From Flavobacterium sp. MC2016-06 (lineage in GTDB: Bacteria; Bacteroidota; Bacteroidia; Flavobacteriales; Flavobacteriaceae), in assembly GCF_009711165.2 (NCBI RefSeq), contig NZ_WMID02000004.1, positions 1 to 64,000 of the forward strand: a DNA stretch of 64,000 bases, read 5' to 3'. This document shows positions 40,726 to 49,924 of this stretch, piece after piece. The position numbers and the translations under genes were made by a program. The number at the start of each line of letters is the position of its first letter. The first letter of the stretch is position 1. The notes beneath the pieces were generated by a model. The model had not been told where the DNA came from and ran no database searches. It saw only the letters and a list, made by a program, of their open reading frames with translations.

Positions 40726-41952
40726 TTATACTAATTGTTTCAATGCAATTTCAAAAGCCGTTGCACTAATATTTGTTTTAGATGGATTTAAAGCATGAGC
40801 TTTTACAATCGCATTTTTAATAATTTCTGAAGTATCATTAAAAATTGCTTCATCTGTCATTTGCACTTTTTTCTCCATGAAATAAGCAAAAACTCTAGCC
40901 ATTCCGCAGTTTGAAATAAAATCAGGAATCAAACTTACTTTATGATCCACTTCTTCCATAATAGAACCAAAGAAAATCTCTTTGTCTGCAAAAGGAACAT
41001 TTGCTCCACAAGAAATAACTTCTAATCCGTTTGCAATTAAGCTATCTATTTGGGTTTGTTGTACTAATCTTGATGCAGCGCAAGGTGTGAAAATTTCAGC
41101 ACCAATAGTCCATATTTTGGCATTGATTTCTTCAAACGGAATCATATTATCAGCAACTAATTTATTTCCGTCTTTGTTTAAGAATAACGTTTTAATTTCA
41201 TCAAAAGAAAAACCTTCTTCTTTAATTAATCCACCATCGCGGTCGATAATTCCAATTACTTTAGCGCCCATTTCGGCTAAATAAAAAGCAGCTGCAGAAC
41301 CTACGTTTCCAAAACCTTGAACGATTGCTTTTTTACCTTTAATGTCGCCGCCGTAAGTGGCGTAAAAATGACGAACAGCCTCTGCAACACCATAACCAGT
41401 AATCATATCGGCAACAGTATATTTGCGTGTTACATCTGGTGAGAATTTTGGATTTTCGATTACTTTAATAACACCTTGGCGTAATTGTCCGATTCTATTA
41501 ATTTTATCAGCTTCAGTAGGTTTAAAATGTCCGTTAAAAACACCTTCCTGCGGATGCCAAACACCACATTCCTCTGTCATTGGAATTACTTCGTGAATTT
41601 CATCCACATTTAAATCGCCGCCGGTTCCGTAATAACTTTTTAATAAAGGAGAAACTGCTTTGTACCAACGTTGCAAAACTCCTTTTTTACGAGGATCATT
41701 TGGGTCAAAATTAATACCAGATTTTGCACCGCCAATTGCAGGTCCAGAAACTGAGAATTTAACTTCCATTGTTTTTGCCAACGATAAAACTTCATTCATA
41801 TCCAATCCCTTTCTCATTCTCGTTCCACCGCCTGCAGCTCCTCCGCGAAGCGAATTAATTACCGTCCACCCTTCGGCTTCTGTTTCAGAATCTTTCCAGT
41901 TAAAAACAATTTCAGGTGCTTTATTTTCAAATTGTTGTAATAAATCTTTCAT
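40726..41952 (-). CDS. Glu/Leu/Phe/Val dehydrogenase
   Basis: A 408-residue amino-acid dehydrogenase. The N-terminal catalytic domain has 'GGAAGGGTRMRKGLD' and 'SGPAIGGAKSGINFDP', with the active-site lysines in these glycine-rich strings. The Rossmann domain has 'AIVQGFGNVGSAAAFYLAEMGAKVIGIID'. It oxidatively deaminates an amino acid with NAD(P)+, or runs in reverse to assimilate ammonium. Sequence alone does not separate glutamate from branched-chain substrates. Confidence 0.92.
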   Translation of the reverse strand: MKDLLQQFENKAPEIVFNWKDSETEAEGWTVINSLRGGAAGGGTRMRKGLDMNEVLSLAKTMEVKFSVSGPAIGGAKSGINFDPNDPRKKGVLQRWYKAVSPLLKSYYGTGGDLNVDEIHEVIPMTEECGVWHPQEGVFNGHFKPTEADKINRIGQLRQGVIKVIENPKFSPDVTRKYTVADMITGYGVAEAVRHFYATYGGDIKGKKAIVQGFGNVGSAAAFYLAEMGAKVIGIIDRDGGLIKEEGFSFDEIKTLFLNKDGNKLVADNMIPFEEINAKIWTIGAEIFTPCAASRLVQQTQIDSLIANGLEVISCGANVPFADKEIFFGSIMEEVDHKVSLIPDFISNCGMARVFAYFMEKKVQMTDEAIFNDTSEIIKNAIVKAHALNPSKTNISATAFEIALKQLV

Positions 41953-42029
41953 TTTGTTAAGATATGTTTAGTTTGCGTAAAAGTATAAAATAGAATAATG
42001 CGAATAATGTATTTTACTGCAATTTTATT

Positions 42030-42070
42030 TCATAAAAAAAAGAAAGCCGAAAACTATACGTTTTCGGCTT
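42030..42070 (-). terminator. Terminator of chalcone-isomerase-like gene
   Basis: AGCCGAAAAC and GTTTTCGGCT form a 10-bp stem; on the minus strand it is followed by a T run. It lies 26 bases beyond the stop codon at 42096. Confidence 0.88.
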
Positions 42071-42095
42071 CAAATAAGTAAGAGAAATTAGGAAA

Positions 42096-42671
42096 TTACA
42101 TTCCTAATAGATTTTTCTTTAAGGTATCGTCAACTGGTTTGTCAGAAAGCCAGATTCCAAATAATGCTTGTTTGAAATCAAATCCAGGAATTTTTCCTTT
42201 CAAAGTTTCATTTTTAAAAACATAAAGATTTTGATCAAGCGGATTGTAAGCCAAAACAAATACATCTTTTTCGGTAATGGCATCGCTTAACAGTTTTTTG
42301 AAATCTTCAATTCTTGGACGTAACTCTTCAAGATTGCTTCCGGCAGATTTTTCAAAACCAGCATTCATTGCTTTTGTGAGTTTGTTTGAAGAAACCATAG
42401 ATGAGGTAATCTCAATTCTAATCGCCATTTCGGTATCGCTGTCTATAATAAACTTAGGGTCTTGACTTAATTGTGATAAATACAAAGCTTGTACATAAAC
42501 TTCTAACCACATTTTAGATCTTCCACCTGCACCATTAAGCTGAAGCGTTTTGCTTTGAAAATCAATTTTTCTAGGAACTGTAACGCCATTTACCTCTAAT
42601 TGAGCTTGGGCAGAAACGGTAGAAAATTGTAAACTTAAAAGGAGTGTAAGTAATAGTAAAATCTTTTTCAT
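42096..42671 (-). CDS. Chalcone-isomerase-like secreted protein
   Basis: A 191-residue protein with a signal peptide ending 'STVSAQAQ'. The mature domain ('VNGVTVPRKIDFQSKTLQLNGAGGRSKMWLEVYVQALYLSQL') matches the chalcone-isomerase-like family of bacteria, which keep the fold but lack known isomerase activity and probably bind lipids. It acts in the periplasm. ATG 42671 was chosen over one three codons upstream because it directly precedes the KK of the signal. Confidence 0.85.
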   Translation of the reverse strand: MKKILLLLTLLLSLQFSTVSAQAQLEVNGVTVPRKIDFQSKTLQLNGAGGRSKMWLEVYVQALYLSQLSQDPKFIIDSDTEMAIRIEITSSMVSSNKLTKAMNAGFEKSAGSNLEELRPRIEDFKKLLSDAITEKDVFVLAYNPLDQNLYVFKNETLKGKIPGFDFKQALFGIWLSDKPVDDTLKKNLLGM

Positions 42672-42696
42672 GTCTATCAATTATATAATTTTTGAG

Positions 42697-42704
42697 CAAA
42701 AATA
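42697..42704 (-). promoter_or_regulatory. -7 promoter element of chalcone-isomerase-like gene
   Basis: On the minus strand TATTTTTG fits TAnnTTTG exactly and lies 25 bases before ATG 42671. The rest of the gap up to 43019 shows no gene. Confidence 0.5.
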
Positions 42705-43019
42705 ATGTTAATTTCTTAATATTAACGACATATTATAGAAGTTTTTTTTATCTCAATTGAGAATCTTTTAATTCTATTGGATTAATAATCAAATTAATAA
42801 GACTTGTTTTACGTAGATTTACCTGCTTTAAGATTTGTTTAACTTTTGAGTTTTAAAACAGGGTGCGGTTTTTCTTATTTTAATGATTTAAAACCGACAA
42901 TTTTATTCTTAAATTTTAAAGAAAACGTTGCAAGATTAATGCGAGTAAGTTAAAAAATCTAAATTATTACGAAAACGTTATCGTTATTCTTGCTGATCTA
43001 TTAATTTTATATGCATGCA

Positions 43020-43050
43020 TTGTTAATTTCGCTTTTAAAAATTATCTTTG
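43020..43050 (+). promoter_or_regulatory. Promoter of acyl-CoA dehydrogenase gene
   Basis: TTG (43020-43022), 20 bases, TATCTTTG (43043-43050): a full Bacteroidota consensus, giving a 5' leader of roughly 105 nt before ATG 43163. Confidence 0.75.
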
Positions 43051-43162
43051 AAAGCCTTTTTTGCACAAATTGAGGTAATTGAAAAAACAAAAAGCAATTA
43101 ACCGCTCTAGACCAGCTTTCAAATGAAGATGGGTTTAGAAAAAAACAATAAAATAAAAAACT

Positions 43163-44305
43163 ATGGATTTCAATCTTACCGAAGAACATTTAATGATTCA
43201 GCAGGCCGCTAGAGATTTTGCTCAAAACGAATTGCTTTCTGGTGTTATTGAGCGTGACGAAAAACAAATTTTTCCGACAGAGCAAGTTAAAAAAATGGGA
43301 CAACTAGGATTCATGGGAATGATGGTTGATCCTAAATACGGAGGAAGTGGTTTAGACACTATTTCTTATGTAATTGCGATGGAAGAAATTTCTAAAGTAG
43401 ATGCCTCTGCATCTGTAGTAATGTCTGTAAATAATTCATTAGTTTGTTGGGGATTACAGGAATACGGAACCGAAGAACAAAAACAAAAATATCTTCCAGG
43501 TTTAGCTTCGGGAGAAATTCACGGTGCATTTTGTTTGAGTGAGCCAGAAGCAGGCAGTGATGCAACTTCACAAAAAACTACTGCTGTAGATATGGGCGAT
43601 CATTATATTGTAAACGGTACAAAAAACTGGATTACAAACGGAAACACTGCTTCTGTTTATTTGGTAATTGCGCAGACGCATCCAGAATTAAAACATAAAG
43701 GAATCAATGCATTGATTATGACTAAAGATATGCCTGGTTTTTCTGTTGGTCCAAAAGAACAAAAAATGGGAATTCGTGGTTCAGATACACATTCATTAAT
43801 GTTTAGTGACGTAAAAGTTCCTAAAGAAAATAGAATTGGTGAGGATGGTTTCGGATTTAAATTTGCCATGAAAACTCTTGCCGGAGGACGTATTGGTATT
43901 GCTTCTCAAGCTTTAGGAATCGCTTCTGGTGCTTATGAATTGGCTTTGAAATATTCTAAAGAGCGTAAAGCTTTTGGAACAGAAATCTGCAATCATCAGG
44001 CAATTGCTTTTAAATTGGCAGACATGGCGGTAAATATAGAAGCAGCTCGTCATTTATGTATGAAAGCAGCTTGGGATAAAGACCAACATAAAAATTATGA
44101 TGTAAGTGGTGCAATGGCTAAATTATTTGCTTCGCAGGTTGCAATGGATACAGCTGTAGAAGCCGTTCAGATTCATGGTGGAAACGGTTACGTAAAAGAA
44201 TATCATGTAGAGCGTTTTATGCGTGATGCAAAAATTACTCAGATTTACGAAGGAACTTCAGAAATTCAGAAAATTGTAATTTCAAGATCAGTTATCGGAG
44301 GATAA
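43163..44305 (+). CDS. Acyl-CoA dehydrogenase
   Basis: A 380-residue FAD enzyme with normal family length. Signature 1 is 'GAFCLSEPEAGSDATS' and the FAD-binding 'NGTKNWITNG' follows. The C-terminal 'QIHGGNGYVKEYHVERFMRDAKITQIYEGTSEIQKIVISR' includes the catalytic-base region in 'YEGTSEIQ'. It introduces the alpha-beta double bond in short- or medium-chain acyl-CoAs during fatty acid or amino acid breakdown, passing electrons to ETF. It is a single gene with its own promoter and terminator. Confidence 0.95.
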   Translation: MDFNLTEEHLMIQQAARDFAQNELLSGVIERDEKQIFPTEQVKKMGQLGFMGMMVDPKYGGSGLDTISYVIAMEEISKVDASASVVMSVNNSLVCWGLQEYGTEEQKQKYLPGLASGEIHGAFCLSEPEAGSDATSQKTTAVDMGDHYIVNGTKNWITNGNTASVYLVIAQTHPELKHKGINALIMTKDMPGFSVGPKEQKMGIRGSDTHSLMFSDVKVPKENRIGEDGFGFKFAMKTLAGGRIGIASQALGIASGAYELALKYSKERKAFGTEICNHQAIAFKLADMAVNIEAARHLCMKAAWDKDQHKNYDVSGAMAKLFASQVAMDTAVEAVQIHGGNGYVKEYHVERFMRDAKITQIYEGTSEIQKIVISRSVIGG

Positions 44306-44328
44306 TCTTCAATACAATAATTCATATA

Positions 44329-44364
44329 AAAACCCTTTTGAAGTTTATGCTTCGAAAGGGTTTT
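44329..44364 (+). terminator. Terminator of acyl-CoA dehydrogenase gene
   Basis: AAAACCCTTTTGAAG and CTTCGAAAGGGTTTT form a stem with one bulge/mismatch around TTTATG, followed by T-rich sequence; 24 bases after the stop. Confidence 0.85.
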
Positions 44365-44380
44365 CTTTTACAAGACGAAT

Positions 44381-44726
44381 TTTTTTGACGCAGATAAAAC
44401 GGATTCGCTATCGCGAAGACGCTGATAAAAACTGATTTTATTAGGATGTAAAAGTAAAAAATCCGCGTTAATCTGTGTTTTCGCGATAGCGAATCCGTTT
44501 CATCCGTGTTCTTAAAACTCATGCAATAGAATATAATCAACTTCATAGATTTTCTTTTGCAAAACAAAACTTTTTTGACGCAGATTAAACTGATTTGCTA
44601 TCGCAAAATCGCTGATAAAAACTGATTTTTTAATATTAGTAACATAAAAAATCCGCGTTAATCCGTGTCTTCGCGATAGCGAATCCGTTTTATCCGTGTT
44701 CTTAAAACGTATGCTATAAAATATAT
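44381..44726. repeat. Two tandem copies of a 190-bp palindromic element
   Basis: The unit starting TTTTTTGACGCAGAT occurs at 44381 and again at 44571, a period of 190 bases. Each unit contains internal inverted sequences (GGATTCGCTATCGCGAA against TTCGCGATAGCGAATCC) and ends CCGTGTTCTTAAAAC followed by ATGCNATANAATATA. Copy 2 has lost part of the left arm pairing. No ORF is visible, so this is a duplicated dispersed repeat filling the gap before the Crp/Fnr gene. Confidence 0.8.
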
Positions 44727-44778
44727 TTACGCGCTGCAGCTAAATTTAATTACATTTACAGCATCTCAATTCACTTTT

Positions 44779-45456
44779 ATGTACGACGATTTAAAATATT
44801 GGTATTTGCGCGATCACAAATTGTTTCGAACTTTAAGCTTCGGACAAATCAAACAATTGTGTATTATTACAGGTTTTAAAAAAGCATCAAAAGGAGAAAT
44901 TATTTATTTCTCTTCTTCAGATGTGCCTCGTATTTTTTTACTTAAAAAAGGAAATATCAAAATTGTTGCTGTCGACGAAGACGGAAACGAAACCATAAAA
45001 GACATTATCCAGAAAGGTGATTTGTTTGGCGAGCTGACTTTAGAAGCAGATGATAAAGCTAACGAATATGCAAAAGTACTTTCAGACGATGTTGCAATTT
45101 GCAGTTTTTTAATGTCAGATTTTGAAGATTTATTGTTGAGAAATCCAACTCTGGCACTTTCGTATACCAAGTTTGTGGGTTTAAAAATGAAACGCATCAA
45201 AAACAGTTATGCCAATTTAATTTCTAAAGATGCCAAAACCAGATTGTATCAATTTTTAAAAGACTGGGCAGAACAAGAAGGAGTTAGAAATGGAAATTCG
45301 GTTGCCATCGAAAATTATTTAACTCAAAATGATATTGCCCAAATTATTTGTACCTCGAGACAAACCGCCACGCAGTTATTGAATGAAATGGAAACAAATA
45401 ATCTTTTACACTACGCTAGAAAAGAGATTATCATTGAGGATATTACCAAATTATAA
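44779..45456 (+). CDS. Crp/Fnr-family transcriptional regulator
   Basis: A 225-residue regulator. The N-terminal cyclic-nucleotide-binding-like domain covers about residues 15-130 ('FLLKKGNIKIVAVDEDGNETIKDIIQKGDLFGE'), then a dimer helix. The C-terminal winged helix (about 150-220) has the recognition segment 'LTQNDIAQIICTSRQTATQLLNEME'. It lies directly upstream of the peroxiredoxin-to-peptidase operon on the same strand, 91 bases away, and is a likely regulator of it (inferred). Confidence 0.9.
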   Translation: MYDDLKYWYLRDHKLFRTLSFGQIKQLCIITGFKKASKGEIIYFSSSDVPRIFLLKKGNIKIVAVDEDGNETIKDIIQKGDLFGELTLEADDKANEYAKVLSDDVAICSFLMSDFEDLLLRNPTLALSYTKFVGLKMKRIKNSYANLISKDAKTRLYQFLKDWAEQEGVRNGNSVAIENYLTQNDIAQIICTSRQTATQLLNEMETNNLLHYARKEIIIEDITKL

Positions 45457-45547
45457 CTATTTTACCTGAAGTGTAAATTAGCCGACAAATTGTTTTTTCA
45501 TACCGAAGTAGTTTTACATCATCATAAAAGATGAAAAACTATACACT

Positions 45548-46144
45548 ATGAAAAAATCACTTTTTATTCTATTCGCAGCATTCAGTATTGCTGCCCATGC
45601 ACAAAACGCAATTGCCAAATTTGCGACCGATATTGCTCCTTTATTAATAGGAGAGAAAATTCCAAATGCTGCTTTAAAATCAGCAGAAAACACAGTCGTA
45701 AATCTTTCTGATTTAATCCAAAAAAAGAAAACCGTTTTAGTTTTTTACCGTGGAGGCTGGTGTCCGTATTGCAATCTACATTTAGCCGCTTTGGCAGAAG
45801 CCGAAAAACAAATTCTAGATTTAGGATATCAAATTATTGCGATTAGTCCAGATGCTCCAGAAAATTTAAAAATTACAGAAGAAAAAGACAAAGTAAAATA
45901 TACGTTGCTTTCTGACTCTAAAGGAGAACTGATTAAAATGGCTGGGATTGCTTTTGAGGTTCCTGAAAACTATAAATCACTTATTAACGTACATTCTAAT
46001 GGAGTGAATACGAACTTTTTACCTGTTCCTTCTGTTTTTATTGTAAATACTGATAGTACCATTTTGTTCGAATACATTTCGCCAGATTTTAAACATCGTA
46101 TATCGTCTGAATTATTGGTTTCTGTATTAAAAAACTTAAATTAA
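45548..46144 (+). CDS. Secreted peroxiredoxin-like (AhpC/TSA) protein
   Basis: A 198-residue thioredoxin-fold protein with a signal peptide ending 'AAHAQ'. The active site reads 'FYRGGWCPYCNLHLA' (C72, C75), the two-cysteine arrangement of periplasmic peroxiredoxin/bacterioferritin-comigratory-like proteins. It probably reduces peroxides or disulfides in the envelope. It is the first gene of an eight-gene operon (to 50902) with gaps of only 2-23 bases. Confidence 0.88.
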   Translation: MKKSLFILFAAFSIAAHAQNAIAKFATDIAPLLIGEKIPNAALKSAENTVVNLSDLIQKKKTVLVFYRGGWCPYCNLHLAALAEAEKQILDLGYQIIAISPDAPENLKITEEKDKVKYTLLSDSKGELIKMAGIAFEVPENYKSLINVHSNGVNTNFLPVPSVFIVNTDSTILFEYISPDFKHRISSELLVSVLKNLN

Positions 46145-46150
46145 AAGAAG

Positions 46151-46609
46151 ATGAAAAAGTTAGTTTTAATATTATTTGTTTTAACATCAGTTGCTTCTTT
46201 TTCGCAAAATGACGCTAAGAGAATTGCTCTGTATAATTTAGAAAATAAAGTTGCCATTCAAGGTTACGATCCAGTGGCATATTTTAAACAGAACAAAGCC
46301 ATTAAAGGTAAAAATGATTTTACGGCTTCTTATATGGGAGTTACGTATAAATTTTCATCAGCAGGAAATAAAGATGCTTTTGTAAAAAATCCATCGAGTT
46401 ATGAACCTCAATTTGGAGGTTGGTGCGCTTTTGCAATGGGAGATTCAGGAGATAAAGTAGATGTAAACCCTGAAACTTTTAAAATTATTGACGGAAAACT
46501 CTATTTGTTTTACAATGCTTTTTTTAATAATACTTTGAAAAGCTGGAACAAAGACGAAGCAAATTTGAAAGCGAAAGCTGAGGTTAACTGGAAAAAGATC
46601 TATAAATAA
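46151..46609 (+). CDS. Secreted YHS-domain protein
   Basis: A 152-residue protein with a signal peptide ending 'ASFSQ' and a YHS domain ('VAIQGYDPVAYF', 'YKFSSAGNKDAFVKNPSSYEPQFGGWCAFAM'). YHS domains are linked to metal or heme handling, often with copper ATPases or oxygenases. It starts 6 bases after the peroxiredoxin gene. Function unknown, but the context suggests envelope redox or metal stress. Confidence 0.88.
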   Translation: MKKLVLILFVLTSVASFSQNDAKRIALYNLENKVAIQGYDPVAYFKQNKAIKGKNDFTASYMGVTYKFSSAGNKDAFVKNPSSYEPQFGGWCAFAMGDSGDKVDVNPETFKIIDGKLYLFYNAFFNNTLKSWNKDEANLKAKAEVNWKKIYK

Positions 46610-46616
46610 TAAGGCC

Positions 46617-47003
46617 ATGAAAACAAATGTAATAACTTGGATTTTGCGTCTAATTGCTTCGGTAATTTTATTGCAGACTTTGTATTTTAAATTTTCTGGA
46701 GCGCCTGAAAGTATTTATATTTTTTCGACTTTAGGAATTGAACCTTACGGGAGAATTGGATCTGGAATTGCCGAATTGATTGCCGTAATACTAATTTTAA
46801 TTCCAAAAACAACTTCACTTGGTGCTTTGGGCGGATTTGGTATTATGGTGGGTGCTATTCTTTCGCACTTGTTTATTTTAGGAATTGAAGTTGAAGGCGA
46901 TGGGGGATTACTTTTTGCACTTGCCGTGATTACGTTACTATGTTGTCTAGGATTACTTTATCTAGAAAGAAATAAAATGTTTAACCCTCTAAAAACAAAA
47001 TAA
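46617..47003 (+). CDS. DoxX-family membrane protein
   Basis: A 128-residue protein with four transmembrane helices and the DoxX layout ('ILRLIASVILLQTLYFKFSGAPESIYIFSTLG', 'RIGSGIAELIAVILILIP'). DoxX proteins are associated with redox stress and with quinone- or thiol-linked membrane oxidoreductases. It is 7 bases after the YHS gene and 2 bases before the DinB-like gene. Confidence 0.85.
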   Translation: MKTNVITWILRLIASVILLQTLYFKFSGAPESIYIFSTLGIEPYGRIGSGIAELIAVILILIPKTTSLGALGGFGIMVGAILSHLFILGIEVEGDGGLLFALAVITLLCCLGLLYLERNKMFNPLKTK

Positions 47004-47005
47004 TC

Positions 47006-47494
47006 ATGTTACTAAAATCAATAAATCACAGTTTAGATGAGTTAACAAATTTGTTAGACCAATTGTCTAATCAATCTTACTCAAAATCTTGCCAAGCCTT
47101 AAGTGATTCTACTATTGGCGAGCATACAAGACACATTCTCGAAATGTTTCAATGTCTTGAAAATAGTTACGATTCTGGAATTTTAAATTATGATAACCGC
47201 GAACGTAATAAACGCATTCAAACTGAAACAGAATTTGCAAAACAATGTATACTTCAAGTAAAGACTGGTTTGAAGAGAGAAAATAAAACAATCTATTTAG
47301 AGCAAATTATTGACGGACTTACATTTAGAATTCAGAGTAATTATTACCGTGAACTTTTGTATAATTTAGAACACTGCATACATCATCAGGCATTAATAAA
47401 AGTGGCAGTGCTGCAATGTGAAAATGTTTTATTAAATGAAAATTTCGGTGTGGCTCGTTCTACCATAGCATATAGAAATCAATGTGTACAGTAA
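47006..47494 (+). CDS. DinB-family protein
   Basis: A 162-residue four-helix-bundle protein. The metal-binding histidines of the DinB fold are visible in 'STIGEHTRHILEM' (about residue 37) and 'EHCIHHQALIKVA' (about residues 128-132). DinB-like proteins include thiol-dependent transferases such as bacillithiol S-transferase relatives. The 3' end overlaps the next gene by 13 bases, implying coupled translation. Confidence 0.8.
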   Translation: MLLKSINHSLDELTNLLDQLSNQSYSKSCQALSDSTIGEHTRHILEMFQCLENSYDSGILNYDNRERNKRIQTETEFAKQCILQVKTGLKRENKTIYLEQIIDGLTFRIQSNYYRELLYNLEHCIHHQALIKVAVLQCENVLLNENFGVARSTIAYRNQCVQ

Positions 47495-48192
47495 GTTTTG
47501 TAAATAATAAAGATGTTGTAATAATAACGTCTAATCGAGATGAAAAAGTGATTCGACCGAGTGCGCTTCCGCCTAAAAGCTATACGTGCAACGGAAAGAA
47601 TGTTATGTATCCAAAAGATCCAAAAGCGGGCGGAACTTGGTTTGTTATAGATGCCGACGGAACTGTTTTGGTGCTTTTAAATGGCGGAATCGAAAAACAT
47701 AAAGTTCAGTTTTCTTATCGAAAAAGCCGAGGATTAATTGCTTTAGATGTTATATGCAGCGATTCTCCAAAAGATTTCTGGAAAGAGATCAATCTTGAAG
47801 ATATTGAGCCGTTTACTTTGGTTTTATACCAAGGGAAAAAATTGTACGAACTTATTTGGGACGGTTTAATAAAAAGAAAAACACAGTTAGACGAAACACA
47901 AAATCATATTTGGTCTTCTGTAACGCTGTATTCAGATGAGGTTAGAAAAAAACGTTCGAGTTGGTTTTTCAATTTCTTGAAAGATAAAAAAGAAATTGCA
48001 GCTCGAGACATGCTCGATTTTCACAGCAATACAGAAGGAGATGATTCTGAAAACGGATTAATTATCAACAGAGAAAATACGTTAAAAACATTGAGTATTA
48101 CGCAGGTTATTATAGAACAGAATAAGAGTGTTATAGAGTATCATGATTTAGTTATGGCCAAAGAATTTTCTACAGCCTTTATTAGTATTTAA
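47482..48192 (+). CDS. NRDE-family protein (TANGO2-like)
   Basis: A 236-residue protein beginning 'MCTVSFV...VVIITSNRDEKVIRPSALPP', the defining NRDE start with Cys2 as a potential N-terminal nucleophile, as in NTN-hydrolase folds. 'PKAGGTWFVIDADGTVLVLLNGG' follows. TANGO2-family proteins have been linked to heme or lipid homeostasis. It overlaps the DinB-like gene by 13 bases and is followed 11 bases later by an ATP-grasp gene. Confidence 0.9.
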   Translation: MCTVSFVNNKDVVIITSNRDEKVIRPSALPPKSYTCNGKNVMYPKDPKAGGTWFVIDADGTVLVLLNGGIEKHKVQFSYRKSRGLIALDVICSDSPKDFWKEINLEDIEPFTLVLYQGKKLYELIWDGLIKRKTQLDETQNHIWSSVTLYSDEVRKKRSSWFFNFLKDKKEIAARDMLDFHSNTEGDDSENGLIINRENTLKTLSITQVIIEQNKSVIEYHDLVMAKEFSTAFISI

Positions 48193-48203
48193 TATCAAAT
48201 AAG

Positions 48204-49238
48204 ATGAAACTATTTTTTCACAAAATCGCAAATTGGGAATATTGGCCATTTCAGGTGGTGTACATTCCTATTTATTTTCTTTGGGCTTATTATGCGATCA
48301 AAGCAAGATCTATATTTTTCTTTAATGCATCAAACCCGAAAATTAAAAACGGAGGATTCTTGATGGAGAGTAAAAAACAGATTTACGATTCACTCCCGAA
48401 AGAATATTATCCTAAAACCATTTTGATTAAAGAAAATACAGCTTTAAAAAAAATAGTGCAAGAAGTTGTTGAAAAAGGAATTTACTTTCCGTTAATAGCA
48501 AAACCAGATATTGGTTTACGCGGTTCTGGCGTTAAAAAAATCCACACCGTTTCTGAATTGATCAATTATGTCGAAAAAGCCAATTTCGATTTTTTACTGC
48601 AAGATCTAATTTCATTTAAAAATGAAGTTGGGATTTTCTATGTTCGACATCCAAATGAAAAAGAAGGCAGAATAACCGGAATTGTTGCTAAAGAATTTCT
48701 AATTGTTATTGGAGACGGCATTTCGACGATTGAAACATTGATAAAAAAAACGCCAAGATTTAGATTGCAGCTTGAAGCTTTAGAACAAGAATATGGAGAT
48801 TTATTAAAGCAAACACTACCAAAAGGAGAATCGATAAATTTGGTTCCTTTTGGTAATCACGCTCGCGGTGCTAAATTTATTGACGGAAGCCACTGGATTA
48901 CGCCAAAACTAACTCAGACTATTAATGAAATCTGCTCTCAAATTCCAGAATTTTATTTTGGAAGATTTGATATTATGTACAATTCTTTTGAAGAATTAGA
49001 GCGTGGCGAAAACTTTCAAATTGTAGAACTAAATGGCGCGGCAAGTGAACCTACTCATATTTACGATCCAAAGCATTCTATTTGGTTTGCTTGGAAAGAA
49101 TTGGCGCGCCATATTACATACATGTACGAAATAAGTGCTGCCAATCATAAAAGAGGAATTCCATATTTAGATTATAAAGTAGGAATGAACGAATACCGTT
49201 TGCATTTGGCTCAAAATAATAAAATTTTAAATTTTTAG
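48204..49238 (+). CDS. ATP-grasp-like protein
   Basis: A 344-residue protein. A hydrophobic N-terminal segment (about residues 15-35) could anchor it. From about residue 60, ATP-grasp features are visible: 'YFPLIAKPDIGLRGSGVKKI' (nucleotide-binding lysine and glycine loop), 'FDFLLQDLI', and 'EFYFGRFDIMYN ... FQIVELNGAASEPTHIYDP' (acidic metal ligands). This fits a D-Ala-D-Ala-ligase-like carboxylate-amine ligase of unknown substrate. It is 3 bases upstream of a LysE-like transporter, so it may make a compound that is exported. Confidence 0.7.
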   Translation: MKLFFHKIANWEYWPFQVVYIPIYFLWAYYAIKARSIFFFNASNPKIKNGGFLMESKKQIYDSLPKEYYPKTILIKENTALKKIVQEVVEKGIYFPLIAKPDIGLRGSGVKKIHTVSELINYVEKANFDFLLQDLISFKNEVGIFYVRHPNEKEGRITGIVAKEFLIVIGDGISTIETLIKKTPRFRLQLEALEQEYGDLLKQTLPKGESINLVPFGNHARGAKFIDGSHWITPKLTQTINEICSQIPEFYFGRFDIMYNSFEELERGENFQIVELNGAASEPTHIYDPKHSIWFAWKELARHITYMYEISAANHKRGIPYLDYKVGMNEYRLHLAQNNKILNF

Positions 49239-49241
49239 AAA

Positions 49242-49901
49242 ATGCTTAAAAAAGCTCAAAATATATCAGTCGGGTTTCTGGTAAGTTTTATTGGGTCAAT
49301 TCCTTTAGGATATCTCAATTTGGCAGGTTTAGAAATTTATTCTAAATCTGGACTGCACAATCTAGTTTTCTTTTTGTTCGGAGTTGTTTTTGTAGAAACC
49401 TTTGTAATTTATTTTACACTGCTTTTTGCAAAACAACTCACGAAGAACAAAAAATTAATGAAAATTATTGATCTTTTTGCCGTGTTTTTTATGTTTGTTT
49501 TAGCCTATTTGTTTTATTCAAACTTCAATAAAGCTTCAAACTCAAACAGTAATTTAAATCAGTATTTAATGTATTCGCCATTTGTAATTGGCGTAATTCT
49601 AAACTGTTTTAATTTTTTGCAACTGCCTTTTTGGACAAGTTGGAATTTATATTTGATTAACGCGAAGTATATTACGACCGAAAAAAAGTTAAAATATTAT
49701 TATATTGCAGGAACTTTGATTGGTGTTTTTTTAGGAATGCTAAGTTTGATTTTAACGCTGCAGACCGTTTTTCAAAAAAACAATCAATTTTCAGAGTATG
49801 TAATGCCTGTGTTTATCCCGTTGTTTTTTGTTTTATTAGGAAGTATTCAGGTGTTTAAAGTGTATAAAAAATATTTTAAAACAACTGCTTTAGAGTATTA
49901 G
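49242..49901 (+). CDS. LysE/RhtB-like transporter
   Basis: A 219-residue protein with six transmembrane helices. The start ('SVGFLVSFIGSIPLGYLNLAGLEIYSKSGLHNLVFFLFGVVFVE') has the LysE N-terminal pattern (glycine-proline turn in helix 1, glycines in helix 2). LysE proteins export amino acids or related molecules. It lies between an ATP-grasp gene and an M28 peptidase gene in one operon. Confidence 0.75.
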   Translation: MLKKAQNISVGFLVSFIGSIPLGYLNLAGLEIYSKSGLHNLVFFLFGVVFVETFVIYFTLLFAKQLTKNKKLMKIIDLFAVFFMFVLAYLFYSNFNKASNSNSNLNQYLMYSPFVIGVILNCFNFLQLPFWTSWNLYLINAKYITTEKKLKYYYIAGTLIGVFLGMLSLILTLQTVFQKNNQFSEYVMPVFIPLFFVLLGSIQVFKVYKKYFKTTALEY

Positions 49902-49924
49902 CTTTAGAGCTAAAAACTCTATTT

